Positions 1 to 9,131 of a DNA stretch of 64,000 bases are shown here, in pieces. The notes under the pieces were generated by a model, which did no database searches, was not told where the DNA came from, and worked only from the letters and a program-made list of their open reading frames with translations. Source of the DNA: Candidatus Cryosericum septentrionale. GTDB taxonomy: Bacteria > Caldisericota > Caldisericia > Cryosericales > Cryosericaceae. Position 1 is the first letter of the stretch, and every line of letters starts with the position of its first letter. The stretch covers positions 1 through 64,000 of the forward strand of contig NZ_QXIY01000016.1 of assembly GCF_003570995.1 (NCBI RefSeq), written 5' to 3'. Made by a program: the position numbers and the translations under genes.

Positions 1-858
1 CTATCTGGCAAGGAAGCGGAAGTTTTTGTTCAGACTGCTTTGGACGAAGGCATCAATTTCTTCGACCATGCAGATATCTACGCCGGCGGTAAGTCTGAGG
101 AGTTGTTCGCACGGGCAATTCACATGAGTCCGGCTGTCCGTGAAAAAATACTGCTCCAGACAAAATGTGGCATATGCCAGCACGATGGAAGCAACATTTA
201 CTATGATTTTTCTAAAGAGCATATTCTGGAATCGGTCGATGGCAGCCTAAAACGGTTGAATACCGATTACGTTGATGTATTGCTGCTCCACCGCCCCGAC
301 GCATTAGCAGATCCACAAGAAGTGGCTGAGACGTTTGACATCCTGCACAACAATGGGAAAGTCCGATTCTTTGGCGTAAGCAATGAAAAACCTATGCAGA
401 TTGAATTGCTCAACAGGTACCTGAATCAGAAACTCGTCATTAATCAGCTGCAACTCAGCATTACCAACGCGACGATGATCAGCAACGGCATGAACGTGAA
501 CATGCAAAATGACAGTGCCGTTGACAGGGATAGCAGCATTCTCGACTATTGCCGCTTGAAAGACATTACCATTCAGGCATGGTCGCCATTCCAGTATGGT
601 ATGTTCGCAGGCGCGTTTCTCGATAATGAGAAGTTCCCGGAACTCAATCTCAAGATCGATGAACTCGCCAAGACCAAAGGGGTGCCGAATACTGCGATCG
701 CTATTGCCTGGATTCTACGCCACCCCGCCAAAATACAGCCCATTGTCGGAACAACAAGCGCGGCTCGACTGAAAGATATCTGCAAAGGGTCCACATTTGA
801 ATTAACAAGGCAAGAGTGGTACGAAATCTACCGCGCGGCAGGCAATGTCGTGCCATAA
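1..858 (+). CDS. Aldo/keto reductase (YdhF-like), 5' end outside window
   Basis: NADPH-dependent oxidoreductase of the aldo/keto reductase superfamily. The reading frame is open from the first base, so the N-terminus lies outside the window. The catalytic tetrad can be seen: Asp and Tyr in FFDHADIYAGG, Lys in LLQTKCG and His in LLLHRPD. The C-terminal part (AIAIAWILRHPAKIQPIVGT) matches the cofactor-binding end of the barrel. The HADIYAGGKSEELF stretch resembles the YdhF branch. Substrate unknown. No partner gene is visible; the next gene downstream is an unrelated DUF1801 protein about 200 bp away. Confidence 0.9.
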   Translation, partial: LSGKEAEVFVQTALDEGINFFDHADIYAGGKSEELFARAIHMSPAVREKILLQTKCGICQHDGSNIYYDFSKEHILESVDGSLKRLNTDYVDVLLLHRPDALADPQEVAETFDILHNNGKVRFFGVSNEKPMQIELLNRYLNQKLVINQLQLSITNATMISNGMNVNMQNDSAVDRDSSILDYCRLKDITIQAWSPFQYGMFAGAFLDNEKFPELNLKIDELAKTKGVPNTAIAIAWILRHPAKIQPIVGTTSAARLKDICKGSTFELTRQEWYEIYRAAGNVVP

Positions 859-1053
859 AACATGGAGAGTCTTCGCGGTTGAAAGACCAGTACCCAATTG
901 GGGAGTGGCCCAGATTGCATGGCAGAGCCGGTTGAAGTGTACAGTGCTGTCGAGTAAACATGTTGTGAACATATTCTATAGAACCTCTAGAAGAGAAACA
1001 TTCCGATGTTGATTCGGCACATGATATTGTGTAATTTAGGAGGTAATAGAGTA

Positions 1054-1485
1054 ATGAACGCAAGTGAACTTATTGACGATCTAATTGCCAATCTCACTGG
1101 TTGGCGCGGCACCACGTTTGCCAGTATTAGGAGGATTATCCATGAAGCTGATCCCGATATAGTAGAGGAGTGGAAATGGATGGGAACTGCAGCATGGTCC
1201 CACGATGGGATAGTCTGTATTGCCAATGCCTTCAAGGACAAAGTAAAGCTAACCTTCTCTCAGGGAGCGAGCCTTGCAGATCCTGACAAGCTCTTCAATA
1301 GCGGACTCACAGGCAAACAATGGAGAACCATCGATATTTACAAGGACGACAAAATCAATGAGAGATCGCTAAAGGTTCTTATCCATGATGCCATAGGTTA
1401 CAATCATTCCAGGGTGCAATCCACAAACCGGCCTCACGCGACACGAGGCAACCCGAAGAAGAAACCAGAGAATAGGATACTCTAA
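1054..1485 (+). CDS. DUF1801 (YdhG-like) domain protein
   Basis: Small cytosolic protein of about 143 residues with the DUF1801 pattern: a Trp-rich segment EWKWMGTAAWSHDG, then KVKLTFSQGASLADP and a C-terminal helix after RTIDIYKDD. The family has a compact alpha/beta fold; a few members have been linked to metal handling, but no reaction is established. I chose the ATG at 1054 because AGGAGGT at 1038-1044 lies 9 nt upstream; a longer reading frame begins at 1006 but has no such site. The C-terminal tail is basic (NPKKKPENR) and may be disordered. Confidence 0.75.
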   Translation: MNASELIDDLIANLTGWRGTTFASIRRIIHEADPDIVEEWKWMGTAAWSHDGIVCIANAFKDKVKLTFSQGASLADPDKLFNSGLTGKQWRTIDIYKDDKINERSLKVLIHDAIGYNHSRVQSTNRPHATRGNPKKKPENRIL

Positions 1486-1673
1486 CATCGCGACACCTAC
1501 GCATGGCTGGACGAACATCCCGATGTTGTATCCAACGTATGTCATATCCCTTTTAGCTGTAGCTGCAGCGGTCACCGGGCCGAAATTGGCCACCATAAGG
1601 CCACACGTGGAAGAAGGCGAAAATCAGAAAATCCCCCATTAACAAGGCTTTTCTGGCTTTCAAACAAAAGAAG

Positions 1674-1710
1674 AAGGACTCAATCTTTGTATCAAAGATT
1701 GAGTCCTTTT
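1674..1710 (+). terminator. Rho-independent terminator
   Basis: A perfect 16-bp inverted repeat (arms 1674-1689 and 1693-1708, 3-nt loop) runs into a short T tract. It would end transcription of the DUF1801 gene, although about 190 bp of unassigned sequence lies between. Confidence 0.75.
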
Positions 1711-2546
1711 ATGGTGGAGCCGAGAGGTCCCGGACCCCTGACTCCAATCATGGACTCAGCCTTCCGGCGATAGAAGCGCGATGGGGGGTCGGCGGAGTGA
1801 GAAGGTTGTGCTGGAAACGCAGTATTGATGCGGTCGTGGTGGAGATAGGGGGGCCTGACAGTCTTGGCGTCCAGCAGGATGTCTCTTACGGGTTTCTGCT
1901 TAACCTACTGCCGCACCTTCCTTCAGATGCTGAACGACGGCCTCTGAAGCGGAGGAAAGCGCGGCGACTGAGCAGAACAGAAGTATGCAGGAAGGAGTAG
2001 TGCAGGGCAGCCACCGAGTCTTGCTGGGAAGGTTTGCCGGGGGAAGACGATGGCGTCTAAGCGCGTGAAACACGGATGTTGTGAGCGACAAGAGTTGCGA
2101 CGTGCGCAACCAACTGGGAACATAACAGAGCCAACAGTCCGTCTGTGTGCATTTGGGCGAAGCTAAGACCGTGCCTGCAACAAGCGTGAACCCGACGAGC
2201 TTACGACAAGAATACTGCGGTGCTCGAACTGCAGGGCACGGAGTACGCGCCGACCACAGAACCAGAACCGTAGAGTATCTCATCGACCTTGGAGTGAATC
2301 GGCGAGTCGGTAGCTCACGACATCTGCGAAGCTTGGAACAAGGCAAGCGGTGAAGGAGGCGGAGTGGAAAGACAGAGAACAAGAACGGGGAGGTTCTGGA
2401 GTGCCAACTTGTAACCACATCTTGAAGCCAGGACAGATAAACATACAATGCCTGCAAGAGTCGAAAGCGGTGTGTTAATAAGCCGAGCGTTCAAGCTATG
2501 GCAAAATCGCCAAAGCTGTCGGCGTCTCAATTGTGGAGTTGATAAA
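1711..2546. other. Gene-free stretch, possible structured-RNA or intron remnant
   Basis: More than 800 bp without a convincing protein gene on either strand. It is purine-rich on the plus strand with many short GGAA/GAAC-type segments, more like structured RNA than decayed coding DNA. From about 2102 (GTGCG) to 2440 the flavour resembles domain I of a bacterial group II intron, but no reverse transcriptase or domain V is visible, so this is only a suggestion. It contains the tRNA-end repeat at 1837-1853. At 1711-1722 there is a second TGGTGGAG start that could be a decayed tRNA 3' end. Confidence 0.35.
1837..1853. repeat. tRNA-Ala 3'-end direct repeat, copy 1 (candidate att site)
   Basis: TGGTGGAGATAGGGGGG, identical over 17 bp to the antisense of the 3' end of tRNA-Ala(GGC) at 28011-28027 and in the same orientation. 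Such duplications typically mark the far end of an element integrated in a tRNA gene. After the repeat it shares CCTGAC and a GCGTCCA block with copy 2 at 4298, suggesting related element ends. Confidence 0.55.
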
Positions 2547-3473
2547 TTGGAAATCATGGAAGACGTCATCAGAACAGAAAGTTTAACGAAGCAGTTTGGT
2601 AATGTGCACGCCGTAGAAAGTGTTTCCCTAGAAGTTAGGAAAGGTGAGGTTTACGGTTTTTTGGGACTTAACGGTGCGGGCAAGACAACAACCATTCGCA
2701 TGCTCCTAGGAATGATCCGCCCCACAGCAGGTTCAGCCTTCCTATTTGGGAAAAGGGTTAGTGCTGATAGTTGTGACTTATGGGAAAATGTTGGATATCT
2801 TGTAGAAACTCCGTCTTCGTATCCTGAACTCACTGTTTGGGAAAATCTTGAGATTATGCGCCGATTGCGTCAAATACCGGATAAAGGATCAGTCGATATA
2901 GTGATTGACAAGCTATGGCTAACTCCTTATAGAAACAGAAAGGCGGGTCTCTTGTCTTTAGGGAATATGCAACGGCTTGGTTTGGCAAAAGCATTCCTAC
3001 ACAATCCAGATATCCTAATCTTAGACGAACCTGCAAATGGATTGGATCCCGCTGGCATTGTTGAGATACGAGAGTCACTTAAGGACCTGTCCTCTAACCA
3101 TGGGGTTACAATATTCATATCCAGCCATATTCTGGGAGAGATATCCAAACTAGCTACCCGAGTTGGCATTATCCATGAAGGGCGGCTGGTACAGGAAATC
3201 AACGCAGATAAGTTGGAGCACCTCCTTCAAAAGAGACTTCTTGTGGATGTCCATGACAAGAAGTCAGCACAGGCAGAACTCATTAAGGACGGGTATTCGG
3301 TTTATACAACTGAAGAAGGGGTTTTGGAAATAACAGACAAAAAAGCAATAGATTATCCTGACAGTATTGCAACCATGTTGGTAAATGCTGGCTTGCCACC
3401 AACTCTGCTACGAGTCGAAGAGGAAGATCTTGAGTCGTATTTCTTGAGAATAGTCGGAGCAAATAGAAAATGA
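2547..3473 (+). CDS. ABC transporter ATP-binding protein (BcrA-like)
   Basis: Cytosolic ATPase of an ABC-2 type exporter, of the kind used for bacitracin/lantibiotic resistance. Walker A is GLNGAGKT at about residue 40, the signature is LSLGN (variant of LSGGQ), Walker B is ILILDEPANGLDP, and the switch His lies in ISSHILGE. The C-terminal part (about 80 residues) is the usual regulatory tail. A TTG at 2547 has GGAG 8 nt upstream; the ATG at 2556 is the alternative. Its stop overlaps the permease start by 4 bp (ATGA), so the two are translationally coupled. Both lie between two copies of the tRNA-end repeat, so the pair may be mobile cargo. Substrate unknown. Confidence 0.88.
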   Translation: MEIMEDVIRTESLTKQFGNVHAVESVSLEVRKGEVYGFLGLNGAGKTTTIRMLLGMIRPTAGSAFLFGKRVSADSCDLWENVGYLVETPSSYPELTVWENLEIMRRLRQIPDKGSVDIVIDKLWLTPYRNRKAGLLSLGNMQRLGLAKAFLHNPDILILDEPANGLDPAGIVEIRESLKDLSSNHGVTIFISSHILGEISKLATRVGIIHEGRLVQEINADKLEHLLQKRLLVDVHDKKSAQAELIKDGYSVYTTEEGVLEITDKKAIDYPDSIATMLVNAGLPPTLLRVEEEDLESYFLRIVGANRK

Positions 3474-4255
3474 AGAATATTCTTGCAGCTATTTGGGCTG
3501 AAGGCCTTAAAATTCGCCGTTCTAAAATGCTCTTGATAACAATTTTGACTTTCATGCTAGTACCTGTGCTGATGGGTCTAATGATGTATCTTGCAAAAAA
3601 TCCAGAACTCGCACATAAGTTTGGCATATTGGGCGCAAAGGCAACTGTCTTGAACCTACAAGCCGACTGGCCAACCTATTTTGGATTACTCAATATAGCA
3701 ATTGTCGGGATAGGATTAGTGGGGTTTGGATTTGTGACAAGCTGGGATTTTGGCCGTGAGTATTCTGATCATACCGCAAAAGACTTGCTTGCGTTACCCG
3801 CTCCGCGATCATCTATCGTTCTAGCCAAATTCGTTGTTGTTGCGATCTGGTGTGCATTGCTCTCACTCATTCTTCTTTCTTCTGGTCTTATTGCGGGTGG
3901 GGTTGTTCAACTCTCAGGTTGGACAAGTGAAACTGCTTCTCACAGTGTCTCTGTATTTGCAGTGGCTGCTCTTCTCACAATACTGCTCTGTACGCCGGTA
4001 GCGTTTTTTGCCAGTCTTGGTCGTGGGTATCTGGCTCCTGTAGGCTTTGTTATTCTTGTTCTGGGCATTTCGCAATTCATGGGCGCATTGGGTTTTGCGC
4101 GATATTTCCCATGGTCGATTCCAATGCTATATACGGGTGCTGCAGGAGTTGAAAGCGCGCAATTAGGAGTCATCAGCTATATTATCCTTTTCTTAACTAG
4201 TATTTTGGGACTAATTGGTACTTTGGCACGGTGGCGATATGCTGATCAATACTAA
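3470..4255 (+). CDS. ABC-2 type permease
   Basis: Integral membrane partner of the preceding ATPase. About 261 residues with roughly six hydrophobic segments, starting with an N-terminal helix after the basic lead EGLKIRRSKM. The WDFGREYSDHTAKDLLALP region is the conserved cytoplasmic loop of ABC-2 permeases of the BcrB/NatB type. Start codon overlaps the ATPase stop. Together they would form a two-component exporter; the context gives no clue to the exported compound. Confidence 0.85.
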   Translation: MKNILAAIWAEGLKIRRSKMLLITILTFMLVPVLMGLMMYLAKNPELAHKFGILGAKATVLNLQADWPTYFGLLNIAIVGIGLVGFGFVTSWDFGREYSDHTAKDLLALPAPRSSIVLAKFVVVAIWCALLSLILLSSGLIAGGVVQLSGWTSETASHSVSVFAVAALLTILLCTPVAFFASLGRGYLAPVGFVILVLGISQFMGALGFARYFPWSIPMLYTGAAGVESAQLGVISYIILFLTSILGLIGTLARWRYADQY

Positions 4256-4267
4256 ACACTAGAAAAA

Positions 4268-4285
4268 GGGCCCCTTCCGGGGCCC
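4268..4285 (-). terminator. Hairpin terminator, best read on the minus strand
   Basis: GGGCCCC / GGGGCCC stem with a 4-nt loop. On the minus strand it is followed by CTTTTTCT, so it probably ends the helicase-DUF2290 transcript. It may also act weakly on the ABC operon from the other side. Confidence 0.6.
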
Positions 4286-4297
4286 AAGATGGACGAA

Positions 4298-4312
4298 TGG
4301 TGGAGATAGGGG
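4298..4312. repeat. tRNA-Ala 3'-end direct repeat, copy 2 (candidate att site)
   Basis: TGGTGGAGATAGGGG, the second copy of the sequence found at the tRNA-Ala 3' end (28011). With the copies at 1837 and 28011 it would delimit a 2.5 kb and a 23.7 kb segment in tandem. Confidence 0.55.
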
Positions 4313-4539
4313 CACCTGACCCATTATGCGTCCACCATGGCCCTCACACTCAGCTGATTCTGCGAGTATTACGTGCCTCCGTGCAAGATGCTTGTCGGAG
4401 GCCAGCTCCCAATAGCCGGAAAGTACGGAAAGCACCGGGACACAAGACGACTACGCGATGAGTGCGTCGCCAATTTGGGTCAGTCTCCCTTTGCTCTTCG
4501 TGCTATACCGATAAATTTTATACACCAGTGTTGGCAGAT

Positions 4540-5214
4540 TTAGTGTTTGTACTCGGGGGTTCGAAAATGCATCATCTCTCTTTCCTCATCGAAAATTGAT
4601 GGCTCAAAGCCCTCTTTGCAAACTAGGAAGTGGCTATTGTACTTGGTGAATGCCGTGTGATAGAAGTTCGTTACAATGAATGACATGAATTGATACGGCG
4701 TTAACGCGGCTGTGATAGGAATTCTGCAATTCTTGAATTGGCCTAGGGTCAAATGCGAAACGGGATGCTCAATCGGTTTGCAGACAGTCACGTTATTGTC
4801 AAAATCAAATCTGATAGGCACGCATACTATTCGTCGATCAACTACCTCTGCATAGAGTTCATCTTCTAGGTAGACCTCTGGCTCGTTCTGAAATGCATCC
4901 AAATCCGGAGATGGAAGATATGACAAGCGATGAGCGATCAATGCGCTTTTCCGAAAACGGTACTGCATAAGAATCAGCGCACCGTCAATCATCTGTACGT
5001 TGTATATCTTTCTTTCTGTTGCTTCTCTGAACATCTCGAAATATGGGATGCTCTTCAGAAATATCGAGTTGTCGCTGTTGCTAATCCCAATCTCTTCGAC
5101 GTTACCCTCATGAGCTTGGTACACCGGGAAATTCAGAGAGTCGCAGAGCCCTGTTTCGAGCAATTCACCGGTCAGTTGAAGAATCTGTTTCTGGATATGT
5201 CTAGCTGTCAGCAT
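4540..5214 (-). CDS. DUF2290-type protein, partner of helicase
   Basis: 224-residue soluble protein without transmembrane segments or signal peptide. The segment HPVSHLTLGQFKNCRIPI followed by LTPYQFMSFIVTNFYHTAF matches my memory of DUF2290, a family of unknown function; I hold this assignment moderately. The gene overlaps the end of the upstream helicase gene by 14 bp, so the two are almost certainly made together and probably act together. A run of AGGGG lies just before the ATG. No catalytic motif can be named. The pair looks like a self-contained accessory cassette, possibly anti-phage. Confidence 0.6.
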   Translation of the reverse strand: MLTARHIQKQILQLTGELLETGLCDSLNFPVYQAHEGNVEEIGISNSDNSIFLKSIPYFEMFREATERKIYNVQMIDGALILMQYRFRKSALIAHRLSYLPSPDLDAFQNEPEVYLEDELYAEVVDRRIVCVPIRFDFDNNVTVCKPIEHPVSHLTLGQFKNCRIPITAALTPYQFMSFIVTNFYHTAFTKYNSHFLVCKEGFEPSIFDEEREMMHFRTPEYKH

Positions 5215-7366
5215 TTCTATCGCCCCTGTGCCGATCCAGGAGCTTTCTCAGTTTCTCAATCTGTTCTTCGCCTAAATCCTCCAAGTAGATCTGACCATTA
5301 TCCAGCTCAGTAATGATATCGGCGAAATTCTTTACCTTACGCTTCTTGGCCTCGCTCATGTCCCTATTAACAATGTTCATATGATCACGCTGGACTTTAG
5401 TGGGATATACAAAATCCAGAGTGTACCGATAATCCTTGACCTGGTTGTATTCAGCAATCAACCCTTCCATCTTCCTGCCGACCCCTAGAACGCGCACCCA
5501 AGCCTTGCTCCGTGTAATGGCGATAAACAGCTGGTTGCGGACTTTCGACATTTCAAAACTGGATTCGAAGCAATCCTGTGCATTAATGACATAAACCATG
5601 GCGGCTTCATTGCCCTTAGCTCTGTATATTCCAGTAAATGCTACAGAATCATTGTTGTCTGCAAAGAATACGTCTGGCGCAGTATCTACACCGGCTGTGT
5701 GAGACGCAATTCCTTCCTCATACAATTTCTTCCTTATTGGAGCAACGAGTTCTCTTGTTGTCAATGGATTAGGGTTAATGACGATGATATCGTCAGGCCG
5801 CAATTCATCAGTAGACAAGTTAGTCTTGATTTGCTCTGCAACCCACTTATCCTGTTCTCCTTGGGAAGCGAAAGACTTGAACAAGATGAGATCACCCTTA
5901 TCAGAATGGTTTTCGAGGAATTTGGGGCTACTACTTGCCGTGCGCTCCAATACTACGTGCTGCCCATCCGCCAACTCTCCTGATTCCACTTCATAACCAA
6001 TATCCGTCCAGAGAGAGCTCTGCTCAAACATCTGTACTAAACCAGATTCCTTGTCAGCCGGTGGTTTGTGATAGATACCGAAACCCAACGCATGCGCGGT
6101 TACCAAGGCAGGGCGTGAATTCCGATAGCACTTCTCGAGGATTATGTCTTGTTGAGGCATGCCATCAGTATCTACAGTAAACTTGACCCGAGGAGTACCA
6201 TCCGGTCCTGTCCCGAAGATCGCCTCAGGAGCCGGTAGAGATATTGAACGGAGATTCTGAAGTTCATCATACGCATATACAAGCCGTTTTGGCTCCTTAA
6301 GCATCTCATAACACAGGAGCAGGAATCCCGGAGAGAAATCCTGCGCCTCATCAACTAGAATGGCATCATATGTCTGCTTAATCTCTCGCTCCTTAGCTTC
6401 TTCAAGCGCTTTATTGCATGCACCGCCAAAAGGATCCGCAGAGCCGAACAAATTACGAGCAGCGAGGTAGTCACGATATGCGGTATTGTTCAAAGAACAG
6501 AATGTATAGTACATTCCGTTCCTTTCGCCACCACCAGGAGCACCCCAAGCGTGAATTACATGCAAGTTGTCCCAGTCCGGTTCTTCATTCGTGTGCTCGA
6601 TATAGAATGTGTTGATAAGTTGCCTAAATTGTCCTTTCAGTGAACGTGTATTGAAAGTTACAGCTATTTTCCAGTCAGGATGTTGAGCGTGCAAATAGGC
6701 AGCCTTAAGTGCAAGTACAATCGTCTTGCCAGAGCCGGCAAGTCCGCGAATTCTCTGAACGCCATCAACCGTCTCTATAACGGCATGGCTTTGTCTGTTG
6801 TCCAAGTTAGCTATCGAATCCTCGATGCTACGCAATTTGGCACCACGAGATCTTGAGTTTAAAATCTCTCTCTTCTTCTTCCCTTTCCGTATTGTCGATA
6901 TCGATTGCAACACCGAGAGCAGACTATCATAATAGGCAGGGGTACTCCATGAAATTGGATTGAGAACCTCCTCCAGATTGCTGTCATCGCAGACTGGATA
7001 ATTGACATCGGGTGTTGGCATGTGCGCAACTGTTGCTGGGTAGGTAACAGCCGAAACCTTCACGCATAGCTTCCGCCTATCCATTAGTTGGCGATACCCC
7101 TCAAGTTTGGCTTCGATCTTATTGACAGAATCATCTTGCAGATCTTGATAATCCGACAGATCTTTGCCTTCTACGAGGTTGAAGATAACCATTCCCTTCT
7201 CACTCGAAACCCAAAGTGCATCAATAGGATAGGGTCCATTGACTGTTCCAATGATGGGATAGCCAATATATAGATAACCGGAATAGTCTGGATGATTCTT
7301 GAAGAACAGTCTCAGTTGTTCGGCTGCCATTGGTTTATTCGTAGTACCTGTAATGATTGTCGTCAT
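5201..7366 (-). CDS. UvrD/PhoH-like superfamily I helicase
   Basis: About 721 residues. The SF1 motifs are clear: a Q-like motif LDNRQSHAV, Walker A GLAGSGKT near residue 210, Walker B LVDEAQDF near 340, KCYRNSRPAL, FTGIYRAKGNE (motif V) and RNQLFIAITRSKAW (motif VI). The roughly 190-residue N-terminal domain contains IDALWVSSEKGMVIF, reminiscent of the core of a nuclease-related (NERD-like) fold, but the usual acidic-x-Lys pair is not evident. The ATG at 7366 follows AGGTGG by 5 nt; a GTG at 7375 is possible. It overlaps the DUF2290-like gene downstream. Likely ATP-driven nucleic-acid unwinding in a defence or plasmid-restriction role (inference from architecture and island location). Confidence 0.8.
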   Translation of the reverse strand: MTTIITGTTNKPMAAEQLRLFFKNHPDYSGYLYIGYPIIGTVNGPYPIDALWVSSEKGMVIFNLVEGKDLSDYQDLQDDSVNKIEAKLEGYRQLMDRRKLCVKVSAVTYPATVAHMPTPDVNYPVCDDSNLEEVLNPISWSTPAYYDSLLSVLQSISTIRKGKKKREILNSRSRGAKLRSIEDSIANLDNRQSHAVIETVDGVQRIRGLAGSGKTIVLALKAAYLHAQHPDWKIAVTFNTRSLKGQFRQLINTFYIEHTNEEPDWDNLHVIHAWGAPGGGERNGMYYTFCSLNNTAYRDYLAARNLFGSADPFGGACNKALEEAKEREIKQTYDAILVDEAQDFSPGFLLLCYEMLKEPKRLVYAYDELQNLRSISLPAPEAIFGTGPDGTPRVKFTVDTDGMPQQDIILEKCYRNSRPALVTAHALGFGIYHKPPADKESGLVQMFEQSSLWTDIGYEVESGELADGQHVVLERTASSSPKFLENHSDKGDLILFKSFASQGEQDKWVAEQIKTNLSTDELRPDDIIVINPNPLTTRELVAPIRKKLYEEGIASHTAGVDTAPDVFFADNNDSVAFTGIYRAKGNEAAMVYVINAQDCFESSFEMSKVRNQLFIAITRSKAWVRVLGVGRKMEGLIAEYNQVKDYRYTLDFVYPTKVQRDHMNIVNRDMSEAKKRKVKNFADIITELDNGQIYLEDLGEEQIEKLRKLLDRHRGDRNADS

Positions 7367-7645
7367 CTCTGCCACCTATTGACTTCGATTCTGCAGGTAT
7401 AAATAGATTCCTCCTGGAACATCTCACGCGATACAGACGGCTAGCTTCCAGTCTACCAGCCATTTCGCTAACAACGCACAGTATTTCGCCTGCTAGCAGC
7501 GCCCCCAAAGCTTCGCTTAATTCGTGTGCAAACTAACATCTCCATACGATATTGTCATGTTTGTTGTATTCACTGTCAATAGTCAAGTCCAGAATGTTGG
7601 TGCAAGTTCCCCTCTCGGTACGGATCAGGTCAGGCAATGAATTGG

Positions 7646-7930
7646 TCAGCCTGATTCGGTGCTTTCCGGTCTGCTCGCGCGGTATGGTTCCGTGCCAGCG
7701 GACTCGCCGGGCAGCGCTTCACGATGCCTTTCGAGGCTGTCATCAGGCTCATCCAGTGCGCTCAGTTCAAGCCCGTCAATCTGCTGGAGAGTCCTTCCAG
7801 CGATGCTCTCAAGATCCCCATACATCTCCGCAGTCGACTCCATAATGCGCTGAATCTCTCCCTCTCGCTTCGCCCACTGCTTGGTCATAACTGTCCTTTC
7901 CTTGCCTAAGTCCCGGCGCATCGATGCCAA
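7646..7930 (-). pseudogene. DUF2130 C-terminal fragment
   Basis: The reading frame contains MTKQWAKREGEIQRI followed by MYGDLESIAGRTLQQIDGLE, which I recognise as the C-terminal signature of DUF2130 proteins (normally about 400 residues). Only about 95 residues remain; the 5' part ends in an A/T-rich run around 7931-7940 and no start or ribosome site is evident. Interpreted as a truncated gene left after insertion or deletion in the island. Confidence 0.55.
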
Positions 7931-8067
7931 ATTAAAAAAAAAGTGAAGAATAAGAGAAATATCAACACTATCAACTTGTAAAAAAGGATTATAATAAAAA
8001 AAATCGATCGGCGCTGAACAGGTCGAAATAATTCGTGGCGGAAGCCTTAGAAATAGAGGAGAAAGAA

Positions 8068-8445
8068 ATGAAGAAGAAAGAGATCAAGGATAGAGAAAGG
8101 AATCATGAATACGGGCGTTCTGAATGTGGAACAAAGGTGCCAAGTGGAAACAAGATTTCGATGCTGATCCCGTACCGCAAGGGTGAGAAATGGGGATTCT
8201 GCGACCGAAACAAGAACATGGTTATACAGCCCGCCTATGACTTGGTGGACACGTTCGACGAGGGTCTTGTCAGTGTCCAACTCAACGGCAAATGGGGACT
8301 CATCGACACCGGAGGAAGCACGGTAGTACCAGTTACCTACGACAGGGCATTTCCTTTCAACGATGGTGTTGTGGCTGTGGAACTCAACGGCAAATGGGGC
8401 TACATCGACACCAAGGGCACGCCGATACTTGGAAAGACGGAGTGA
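8068..8445 (+). CDS. WG-repeat protein
   Basis: About 125 residues. From residue 40 on there are three repeats of the KWG(F/L/Y)(C/I)D type (EKWGFCDRN, GKWGLIDTG, GKWGYIDTK), each followed by a VxPxxYD-like segment. This is the WG-repeat (KWG) beta-propeller-like domain found in many exported or cytosolic proteins of unknown role. The N-terminus is very rich in Lys/Glu and has no signal peptide. The ATG at 8068 follows GAGGAGA by about 7 nt; an upstream GTG at 8035 lacks a site. Confidence 0.75.
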   Translation: MKKKEIKDRERNHEYGRSECGTKVPSGNKISMLIPYRKGEKWGFCDRNKNMVIQPAYDLVDTFDEGLVSVQLNGKWGLIDTGGSTVVPVTYDRAFPFNDGVVAVELNGKWGYIDTKGTPILGKTE

Positions 8446-8549
8446 AATCTGTCGCACATGCCTGAAAGGAAATGAATAGACAGCAAGCTGGAGTGGTAGT
8501 GGAATTGAAGAAAAAACAGAGAGACCCGAACAGGGAGAGGGGATAGCTA

Positions 8550-8771
8550 ATGGATAAAGACACAAAAGGAATGGATAAGAATATTGAGGGAACCGGTGAA
8601 GGTATACAGGGAATCTTGGATAGCATTCTGCATGAACTCATGACGATGAATATTCTGACCAGCATACGGATGTTCAATAGAATCAAACTGTCGTCGGAGG
8701 AGGCGGAATTCGTGAAGGAAATCGCCAGTATTCCCTTTGACGACGAAGATACCGAAGATCAAAGCACTTGA
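8550..8771 (+). CDS. Small acidic hypothetical protein
   Basis: 73 residues, not recognised. It starts at an ATG preceded by GGGAGAGGGG. The centre (ILDSILHELMTMNILTSIRMF) is an amphipathic or hydrophobic helix and the C-terminus is acidic (FDDEDTEDQ). It is the second of a series of small same-strand genes from 8.0 to 13.9 kb that may belong to one accessory cluster. No function proposed. Confidence 0.5.
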   Translation: MDKDTKGMDKNIEGTGEGIQGILDSILHELMTMNILTSIRMFNRIKLSSEEAEFVKEIASIPFDDEDTEDQST

Positions 8772-9131
8772 ACCAGGTGTGACAAGGGGTTACAGCGGGC
8801 CGGTGTACCGACTGCCCCGCCTGTACATTATACAAACAGTCAGGGCGGATCTCTACTACAGGGGCCGCCTTGTTCGTTGGTACGTTATCACCTTGTCGCC
8901 ATAACGTCATATTGCCTGGGCCCGTTGTCTGCAGGTAAGTTCCTGCTGGACATGAAATAGAATAATGATATAATAACTATGGAAAATCAACAATAAGTAC
9001 AAGTAGCGTAACGGGATCCCTTGCAGGTTGACGAAGCGGCCTGGTCGAGGAGCCCGGAAAGGGACGAGGCAAACACAGTCCGGGCAATGAATATGGCAAG
9101 GGTTTGACAGACGAACATGGAGGTATGAGAC
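8772..9131. other. Intergenic stretch with GC-rich hairpin
   Basis: No protein gene seen. At 8843-8869 GGGCGG pairs with CCGCC around CTCTACTACAGGGG, followed by TTGTTCG; it probably acts as a terminator for the small gene upstream. A similar unit (GCGGTCTCTCACAAGGGGCCGC) recurs at 13960-13981 after the last gene of the cluster. Confidence 0.4.

Noticed and set aside
1711..1760. Complete tRNA gene on the minus strand
   Set aside because: Only a plausible T arm and acceptor end can be drawn; the T loop lacks TTC and no anticodon arm follows.
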